Below, piece by piece: positions 56,571 through 64,000 of a stretch of DNA of 64,000 bases. Origin of the DNA: Megascapheus bottae (Eukaryota; Chordata; Mammalia; Rodentia; Geomyidae); contig JANJXV010000025.1 of assembly GCA_024803745.1 (NCBI GenBank), forward strand, positions 16,014,341 through 16,078,340. The letters run 5' to 3'. Within the stretch, counting starts at the first letter, position 1. Every line of letters begins with the position of its first letter. The position numbers and the translations under genes are program-made. The notes beneath the pieces were generated by a model that saw only the letters and a program-made list of their open reading frames with translations, was not told the origin of the DNA and did no database searches.

Positions 56571-56741
56571 GTAACACAGCTGGCGAGCTACTTTGAGCCA
56601 CTGATCTTAGCTGCAGTTGGTGTCGCCTCCAAGATTCTGGACCATCAGCAGCAAATGACGGTGCTGGACCAGACCAAGACACTGGCAGAGTCGGCCCTAC
56701 AGATGCTCTATGCAGCTAAAGAAGGTGGAGGAAATCCCAAG
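56571..56741 (+). CDS. TLN2: Talin-2 exon, R9 with the autoinhibition glutamate (about 1731-1787)
   Basis: Acceptor ttcctgaaag, with a purine at -3, and donor AAG|gtaggg. 57 codons, phase 0. It begins VTQLASYFEPLILAAVGVAS and ends AAKEGGGNPK. GAG at 56688-56690 in DQTKTLAESA is the E1770 equivalent, the R9 residue whose charge reversal opens talin-1. Confidence 0.97.
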
Positions 56742-57101
56742 GTAGGGAGTCGGGTAGGACACTTAAATTCCTGCCATACAGTATCCATTTGGGGGAAAAA
56801 TAGTAATAACGAATGCTTTCATAGTAATACTTGATTTCCTAGTCTAAAATGGAAAATGATCTGCCTTTGGTCTTCCCACAGAAACCAGTACATATACATA
56901 TTTGAGGTTCTGTGATTTTATTTTGCCCTTGGTGGAACATGCAAACAGACATTCTTGGAAGGAAAGTGTATGATGTCATTACTGCAGGAATAAAACTTAC
57001 TGAGTGACTGCCTCGATTTGACAACCTAGCTTGCACAAAGGAAAGCTCAGCTACAGACCAGCAAATGTCACTTTTGTTTCTTGAACTTTAAAGATTGATT
57101 T

Positions 57102-57345
57102 GAGCTGGGCACCAGTGACTCACAGCTGTAATTCTAGCCACTCAGAAGGCTAAAATCTGAGGATCATAGTTCAAAGCCAGCCCAGGCAGGAAAGATCATG
57201 AGACTCTTATCTACAATTAACCATCAGAAAACTGGAAGTGGAACTGTGGATCAAGTGATAGAGTACTAGCCTTGAGCAAAAAAGCTCAGGGATAGTGCCC
57301 AGACCCTGAGTTCAAACCCCATTACCAAAAAAAAAAAAAAAGTTG
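57102..57345 (+). repeat. B1-dID-like SINE, near full length
   Basis: It contains gagctgggcaccagtgactc, the B1 core, the linker and the right half ending ttcaaaccccattacc with A15. Confidence 0.92.
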
Positions 57346-57371
57346 GATTTGATTGGTTGATTGACTTTTCT

Positions 57372-57452
57372 TTGCAGTGCAAAGGACCAAACCATGCTAG
57401 GACCAAATCATGCTAGGTCAGTGCTCTAACACTGAGCCATATTGTCAGCCCA
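57372..57452 (-). repeat. ID-like SINE fragment, antisense, with a 16-bp internal repeat
   Basis: aggaccaaaccatgctagga is partly repeated as ccaaatcatgctagg; the end gccatattgtcagccc is the reversed ID-like head. Confidence 0.65.
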
Positions 57453-57865
57453 AAAGACAGTAACATGAAATTCTCCCTTGCCAGTTCCAAACCTCTTGCT
57501 TTTCTTCAGGTTGTTACGTTGCCCAGCTGCTTTATGCGGTCAGTCATGACAATGTTACATCTTGGTTAACCATGTAGTATCCTATGATTTAACTTGGGAA
57601 ATGGTAAACAATATCTACATTGGCATGGGCAGGATTATAAAAAAGATTGTGATAGCTTCAGAAAATACTAAGCAGTCTGATGGATCTCAAATGTGTAGAT
57701 AAAGATAGTCAGATGGAAGGACCACAGAGCTACCCTGATGGTCTCAGCCTACCTCCTGAGTAACTGATATGGTAGCACAAACCACCAGGTCCCAGCTTTG
57801 TATGTATGTATATGTATGTGTGTGTGTATGTGTAGTTATTCTTGAGGGAACCAAAGCGGTTCTGG

Positions 57866-58069
57866 TGGTTTTTTGTTTTTTGTTTTTTGCCAGTCCTGGC
57901 TTGAGCTCAGGGCCTGAGCACTGTCCTGGACTTTCTCAAGGCTAGAGCTCTATCACTTGAGCCTCAGCACCACTTCTGGCTTTTTCTATGTAGGTGGTAC
58001 CAAGGAATCGAACCCAGGTCTTCATGCATGCTAGACAAACACTCTACCACTAGGCCAAACTCCCAGCCC
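57866..58069 (-). repeat. Dimeric ID-like SINE, antisense, 70 bp upstream of an acceptor
   Basis: It contains gccagtcctggcttgagctc, cacttgagcctcagcaccac, ggaatcgaacccaggtcttc and ends aaactcccagcccc. Confidence 0.92.
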
Positions 58070-58139
58070 CCAAAGAGGTTCCTAATACAGAGCACCATTT
58101 TCTTCTGCTGAAGTAAATGTTTACCAATTCTCTTCCTAG

Positions 58140-58286
58140 GCACAACACACCCATGATGCTATCACAGAGGCCGCCCAGCTGATGAAGGAAGCTGTAGATG
58201 ACATCATGGTGACACTGAATGAAGCTGCCAGTGAAGTGGGGCTGGTGGGAGGCATGGTGGACGCCATTGCAGAGGCCATGAGCAAG
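58140..58286 (+). CDS. TLN2: Talin-2 exon, R9 to R10 (about 1788-1837)
   Basis: Acceptor ctcttcctag and donor AAG|gtaagg. 49 codons, phase 0. It begins AQHTHDAITEAAQLMKEAVD and ends GGMVDAIAEAMSK. It is one residue shorter at its start than I recall for talin-1. Confidence 0.96.
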
Positions 58287-59326
58287 GTAAGGAAGGGCTC
58301 CAGCCTCTTCTTTACTTCCTGTCTCTAACTTCCTCACAGTCCCACAGGCTTATTCTCCTGTAGCTAATTGGCATTCAAGGCTGAGGCAACCAGCCTTCTC
58401 TTCTAATGAACACATGTCTAGGCCTGTGTCCACTGTATTCATTCTTCAGTGTGCATGACTTCTGTAAGCCAGATGCTACTCCTCCCAACCGCTTCCTTCC
58501 AGTGTACCTGTGGTTAAGAATGAAGATGGTGAAGATACTGTTGGTTTCTTGCTTTGTAAAATAGACATTCTCATTATTTACCTCTGTCTACTTTATAGGC
58601 TTTAGAATCAAAGGACTTTATCGAAATGCAGGTTCCTGGGCTCCATCCTTGATTTGCTCAGTTGAGGTCTCCATGAAGTGGTACCTAGGAATTTCTATTG
58701 CCACTTAGTTCTATTCCCTGTAGTTCTAAACAAATAAAAGACCCTTGGGGTGGGGGGAATACATAAAAGCCATTTGTAAACTCTCAGAGGCAATAGATAG
58801 TATAAATATTATTACTTTATCATTTAGCAGCCCATCCATTGACATGGATCAGCAGGGACATAAAATGAGCTATAGTTTCAGCCCCTAATCTGCTTGTTCC
58901 CCCAGGAACCCTTCACTAGTTTGAAATACCAGGCCTTCCTAGCTTGAGATTCATTAAAACCAACACACCAGCATCCAGTTACCATACTGGGACAGCAAGC
59001 CAAAAACTGTAGACTGCGGCTGTGTTTTGAAATGTCCACTGACAGACTGAGGATACATTCATATGATTATTCTTTTTCAGCATAATAAGTGGACTTTAAT
59101 TGCTAATTCAGAAAAGACTGGTTGTTCCTATCTCCATCAAGGAATAATACTCTCAGCCTATAATTAAAATAATTATCCCTAAACATTATGCAGTTATTTT
59201 TACACTGGTGAAGTAACAATCCTGGGCTAGATCAACATGTCCTCTTGGAGAGACCTCAGGCTCTAGTTTGTCAAAGTCTCCATTGATTTCTTGGCTTCTC
59301 ATGACAGAAAGTTAGTAGAGTTTTTC
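58287..59326. other. Intronic stretch without recognised elements
   Basis: No SINE signature or exon-like unit; AT-rich towards the end. Confidence 0.55.
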
Positions 59327-59574
59327 TCTTTCTTTCTTTTTCCTTCCTTCCTTCCTTCCTTCCTTCCTTCCTTCCTTTCTTTTTCCAATCCTGGTCCTTA
59401 AACTCAGGGCCTGAGCACTGTCCTTGGGCATTCCCAAGGCCCAAGGCTAGAGCTCTACCACTTGAGCCACAGCCACTTCTGGCTTTTTCTATGTATATGG
59501 TACTGAGGAATTGAACCCCAGTCTTCATGAATGCTAGGCAAGCACTGTACCTCTAGGCTAGACTTGTGGCCCAA
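59327..59574 (-). repeat. (TTCC)n and dimeric ID-like SINE, antisense
   Basis: TTCC/TTTC repeats at 59327-59385 are the expanded reversed tail. Then ctctaccacttgagccacag, ggaattgaaccccagtcttc and the end agacttgtggccc. Confidence 0.9.
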
Positions 59575-60090
59575 GTTTTCCTCTTTCTTCAGGCCATTAG
59601 ATGAATCTCAAGGATCTGTTGGATATTTTTTCAGGATAGGATGACACCAGAGCTTTGAAAATAAGCTACAATTTGTCCGTGGAATATAAAGAAAGAGAAC
59701 CAGGGTTTCTTCATGCCAATTAGGTCCAAAAAAAGTCAGCTTTTTCTTCTTGGGGGAAAAAGGAGGTGGTATTTTTTTTGTTATCAGTATAATATTTCAC
59801 AAAACTTTGGAAAACAGAAGTCATATCTTCAAATCTCATTGAACCCTATGTAACAAACATGGTTCTGGGCAGGAAATTAGCTCCCAAATATCTATTTTCC
59901 AGTGATGTGGTAGCCTTCACCCACCCAGCCCATTCCTCCAGACTTCCAAAAGGGCTGTGAAATAAGTCTATACAATACCTGATGTGAACAATGAGGAACC
60001 GTTGACAACATAAGTCACAAAGCTTTCTTTTTTCGCCCTCCTTTATATAAAATACTACTGGAGTCTTATTGTTCCCTTAAACACCCAACT

Positions 60091-60287
60091 TTTTTTTTTC
60101 CAGTCCTGAGCTTGAACTCAGGGCCTAAGCACTGTCCTTGGACTTTCTCAAGGCTAGAGCTCTACCACTTGAGCCTCAGCACCACTTCCAGCTTTTTTCT
60201 ATGTATATGGTACCGAGGAATCAAACCCTGGTCTTTGTGCATGCTAGGCAAGCACTCTACTACTAGGCCAAACTCCAAGCCCCGAAC
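60091..60287 (-). repeat. Young dimeric ID-like SINE, antisense, with target-site duplication
   Basis: acacccaactttt occurs at 60081-60093 and 60288-60300 (13 of 13). The element reads ccagtcctgagcttgaactc through aaactccaagccccg. Confidence 0.94.
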
Positions 60288-60721
60288 ACACCCAACTTTT
60301 GCAGTTGATTTTTTTTTTAACCTAAAACCAAGTGATGTGAGTGAAGAACTTGAGATGCAGAGAAATTAGTCATTCTCAGGACCATTCACAACCCCTGGAG
60401 CCCAGGTTTCAAGTAATAGGTCTTCTGAGCACCATGTTGCCAACTGTACAAGGGACACAGACAGCCATGCTTGTTCCTATTCTGTGTGTGCTGAGCTTGA
60501 TTTTTTTTTCCTGGATCCCTAGTACACCAAACTATCATTAAAGCTTCCACTGTGGATTTGGGGCCCTAACTAGAGGTGGTTGGGGACAACTCTTCGTATA
60601 ATACTAGGAAAGCTTTGGTGACACCTCTCCCCCACACCTTTCCACTCCCTGAGAAGTGACAGTCTCATTCACACCACCATGTACTCAGATGTCTCTTACT
60701 TTTCTTAGACCACCTTTTTCT

Positions 60722-60921
60722 TTTGTGGGAGGTCACTCCCGGGGCTTGAACTCAGGGCCTAGGTGTTGTCCCCGAACTCTTTTTGCTCAAGGCTAGTTAG
60801 TGTTCTATCACTTTGAGCCACAGCACCACTTCTGGCTTTCTGGCTTTGAACTGTGATCCTCAGATCTTAGCCTCCTGAGTAGCTAAGATTACCACGGTAA
60901 GCCACCTGTACCCAGCCTTTC
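60722..60921 (-). repeat. B1-dID-like SINE, antisense, lacking the linker
   Basis: The reversed ID-like half (gagccacagcaccacttctg) passes directly into ggctttgaactgtgatcctc; the usual TTAATTGGAGATAAGAG linker is deleted. Confidence 0.85.
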
Positions 60922-61219
60922 CCTGCTTTTTATGAGAATAGATGCCCCCTGACCTGGTGACCCTTAGCTGAAACTAAGAGATGCTTCATTACTGAAGAAT
61001 GTCCCTTGTCCTCCAGACAAAGCTGAGGTCTCTCCTTGTCTGTGTCCCTTGACTGTCTTACATATAGGCCTCATTACAGATACTGGGCAATTTGGTTGAG
61101 TGTAGGTTCCCTAATATTCCTCTCTTAAGGTTCCTCTCCATTTTTTTGAAATTCCTAATGATAAATTTCATCCAGACTTCACTCTGTTCCTCATTAATTT
61201 CTTTTCCTCTCCTCTGTAG

Positions 61220-61321
61220 CTGGATGAAGGCACTCCTCCCGAACCAAAGGGAACATTTGTGGACTACCAGACGACTGTGGTTAAATACTCCAAAGCCATT
61301 GCCGTCACAGCTCAGGAAATG
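61220..61321 (+). CDS. TLN2: Talin-2 exon, start of R10 (about 1838-1871), last exon in the window
   Basis: Acceptor cctctgtag and donor ATG|gtaaga. 34 codons, phase 0. It begins LDEGTPPEPKGTFVDYQTTV and ends AIAVTAQEM. The next talin-2 exon is not found before 64000. Confidence 0.97.
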
Positions 61322-61520
61322 GTAAGAAGCAACAGATTCCCTCTCCACCCCCACCTCTGGGTCTTCAAATGTGGGGTCCATGTTCCTAGTTCCTCCCAGG
61401 AATCAGCTTTTTCTGGGTGCCTGAGGTCTCAGCTCCAGGCTGCTGTCTCATAAAAAAAGTCACAAGAAATAATGAAGGTAACTGAGACCTGGGCATGAGG
61501 ACAGGGCACAAAAATGAGGC

Positions 61521-61712
61521 GAAAGCCAGGTGACTCATGTCTGTAATATCCTCAGAAGACTGAGATCTGAGGATCACAGTTTGAAAACAGCCCAGGGAAG
61601 GAAAGTCCATAAGACTCTTATGTCCAATTAACCACCATTAAACCAGAAGTGGAGCTTTGGCTCTAAGTGGTAGGATGTTAGCCTTAGGCAAAAAAGCATT
61701 GTGAGATAGAAT
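61521..61712 (+). repeat. B1-dID-like SINE, 3'-truncated
   Basis: It contains agccaggtgactcatgtctg, the B1 core and agtggagctttggctctaag; it stops in the right half. Confidence 0.85.
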
Positions 61713-62845
61713 GCCAGCTTGATGTTAAAAAGTTATACAAAAGATGACAACTAGAGTCTTGGGAGAGTTCATAGGGATATGGAGACAAAGTTCCTCTCAA
61801 CTTTTTAAGGCTCAGGATAGGATTATGGAAGATGCAGCCATATAAATCTGAGAAATCAAGTGGCCTTCCCACATGAAGAGACCAACTAACTCACTTCATG
61901 GCGCATGTCCCTTGGTGATGTCCCAGGCTCTAAGTGGTTGTCATTTAATCCTGTGTCCACTAGAGGTAGAGCTTAGACCACAAAACTAAACTTCCTTGGC
62001 TGTTTAGCTTATCCATGCCAGGCCTATTTAATGGAAACTAGCATAGTAGTACCCATCTTTATATATTGTGGCAAGCTGGATTTAAACCCAGTGTCCTTTG
62101 AAACATAGAAAGGACAGCTCAGGGTTCTGTCTTACATCATTACTGTCTAGAATGGCAGAAGAAGAAGACATTTTGAATGTCACTGTGGCATTTCCAGAGT
62201 GGCTTCTAGGCCAGGTTTTAGGTGACCTGTCTTGACCCCTGCTGTTCTGACCTAAGGAGACCAGCCTTGGGCTGCATGGCTTGGGCTCCAGAGGTAGCTG
62301 GCCTCAGTTACCAAGAGTTAGAGAGAGGCCAACTTTACCATGTGGTGTGTCCTCAGAGTCTTTATGTTCCTGTTGACAGGGAATAAACAGAGCATTTCAT
62401 AACTTTGTCTCTCTTAGGGTTCAGCATGTGCACCCTAGAACCTGCTTTTAATTGGATGGATATTCCTGTCCTTCCTCATGGGTGTCAGGTTATTTAGTCA
62501 TTTAAGGGGGCTTTTCAAAAGTCCTTTTATATCAAGGTCTTGATATGACAAAGAGACAGTATTCATTAGCCCAAAAAAGAATATAGGGAAGGCCAGAAGC
62601 AAAGAGGCCTGAAAGAGAGACCAGAAGACTTTTCTGGGTGATAAGCTAAAACTGCTATTGGGAGAATAAAGTGTCATTTTGCCAAAGGAAAAAAGAAAAA
62701 GTAGAAAGTAGCATGTTAACTAGGTAAAATTAACTGAGATACATTATTCCATGCCATGAGCATCAAGGGAGATCTAGAATGCCTTCATTATAGAAAGACA
62801 GGAACTTGGCCATTGTGCTATAGCACACTCAACAAAATTGATGAC

Positions 62846-63084
62846 CAGGCCTGGCACCAGTGGCTCACACCTATAATCCTAGCTATTCAGGAGACTGAGA
62901 TCCAAAGATCATGGTTCAAAGCTAGTCCAGGCAGGAGAGTCCATAACCTTTTATCTTCAATTAACCACCAATATACCACCATAAGTACATTTGTGTCTTA
63001 GAGTGGTAGAGATCTAGCCTTGAGTACAAAGAGGCTCAGGGATAGTGCCCAGGCCCTGAGTTCAAGCCCTTCAACTGACAAAAT
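62846..63084 (+). repeat. B1-dID-like SINE, first of a three-SINE cluster
   Basis: It contains ctggcaccagtggctcacac through ttcaagcccttcaactgac with an (ATT)n tail. Confidence 0.9.
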
Positions 63085-63093
63085 TATTATTAT

Positions 63094-63287
63094 TATTTTT
63101 TTGCCAGTCCTGGGCTTGAGCTCAGGGCCTAAACACTGTCCTTGGATTTTCTCAAGGCTAGAGCTCTACCACTTGAGCCTCAGTACCACTTCCGGCTTTT
63201 TTCTCTGTGTATGGGACTGAGGAATCCAACCCAGGTCTTCGTGCATGCTAGGCAAGCACTCTACCACTAGGCCAAACTCCCAGCCCC
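63094..63287 (-). repeat. Dimeric ID-like SINE, antisense, inserted at the tail of its + neighbour
   Basis: It contains gccagtcctgggcttgagct, ctaccacttgagcctcagta, ggaatccaacccaggtcttc and the end aaactcccagcccc. Confidence 0.92.
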
Positions 63288-63303
63288 AAATTAATTAATT
63301 AAT

Positions 63304-63334
<31 letters not shown>

Positions 63335-63548
63335 TTGTCAGTTGTGGGGCTTGAACTCTGGGCCTGGGTGCTTTCCCTGAGCTCTTCAGCTCAAGGCTAC
63401 CACCCTACCTCTAGAGCCACAGCACCACTTCCAGTTTTCTAGTGGTTAATTGGAGATAAGAGTCACAGACTGGCTTTGAACCACAGTCCTCAGATCTCTG
63501 CCTCCTGAGTAGCTAGGATTACAGGTGTGAGCCACCGTGTCTGGCTTT
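63288..63548 (-). repeat. (TTTA)n and B1-dID-like SINE, antisense
   Basis: TTAA/TTTA repeats at 63289-63336 are followed by ggggcttgaactctgggcct, gagccacagcaccacttcca, the linker and the reversed B1 half ending ggtgtgagccaccgtgtctg; (ATT)n follows. Confidence 0.92.
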
Positions 63549-64000
63549 ATTATTATTATTATTGTCTGAAACATTGTCAGGCTATGGCACAAATTTGCAA
63601 GAGAGCTGTATATTCTGAGTTCTTTTCTCCTGGATATTGGCCTTCCCACCCCTTTTTATTCACAACAGTGTACCATCCCTATCCTCATGCCCATTCTTGC
63701 CCTGGTTCTGAGGGTCCAGGACCCACCGACCATACCTCCACTCCACAGATGCCTAGCCCAGAGTTGTGCTGTGCCCAGGGGTAGTACCTTCTGGTGGCTT
63801 CTCTGGGAGTTCCTCAGTGACACATAGGACATCTTCAGAATGGACCCCATGGGGCCAGCTCCACGCTGCACCTGCACTGCCTTACCTGAATGCTAAGCAT
63901 GTGCCCATCCCGCCTGAATAGCAGCTGCTGGTCTTGGGAATTCTTCTGGGCATGCATAGCTCTGGCCTATTGTGTGCCATGCAGCATGGGCTCTGCTTCA

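Larger units (their letters stand above)
61322..64000. other. Intron continuing past the window end
   Basis: It holds a + B1-dID-like SINE (61521-61712), the cluster at 62846-63548, and single-copy-looking stretches 61713-62845 and 63565-64000 where I see nothing. Confidence 0.7.

Overview
The window is ordinary vertebrate nuclear DNA from a placental mammal. It holds the middle of one large gene on the + strand, talin-2 (TLN2). I assembled 28 consecutive coding exons between 1105 and 61321. They total 4029 nt, or 1343 codons, with reading frame kept across every junction. The upstream exons (FERM head, first half of rod domain R1) and downstream exons (most of R10, R11-R13, dimerisation helix) lie outside. 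Length and spacing match talin-1 almost without indels, so I use talin-1 residue numbers, anchored on the R3 threonines, G1404, W1630/S1641 and E1770. The exons cover about residues 527 to 1871. I call TLN2 rather than TLN1 from the isoform-specific residues and the long introns; TLN1 is a compact gene. || Layout: R1 and vinculin-binding helix VBS1 (1105-3080); R2 and the mechanosensitive R3 (7830-15372); R4 (17194-20206); R5 (20644-26443, ending in the next exon); R6 (27686-30293); R7 with the inserted R8 (34206-47878); R9, the autoinhibitory domain (49571-58286); start of R10 (61220-61321). These make the force-bearing rod that links integrin tails to actin and exposes vinculin sites under tension. 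|| The introns are packed with about sixty SINEs of two related kinds. One is a dimer of a 7SL-derived B1-like left half and an ID-like (tRNA-Ala-like) right half, as in the B1-dID family. The other is a dimer of two ID-like units. Both together point to a non-murid rodent; I favour the castorimorph group (beaver, kangaroo rats, pocket mice), but this is inference. Six short L1-like 3' ends, all antisense, and many microsatellites make up the rest. || I found no CRISPR, phage, operon, RNA gene or novel multi-gene system. The best second-look items are: a recent 150-bp inverted, templated-looking duplication (32291-32440 and 33279-33428); a GC-AG intron after the exon at 20072-20206; a very weak donor on the in-frame exon encoding the last R3 helix (15372/15373); inverted SINE pairs flanking the exons at 47697 and 26235; a 60-bp perfectly alternating purine-pyrimidine tract (8159-8218); and an almost SINE-free 3.3-kb stretch in the longest intron.
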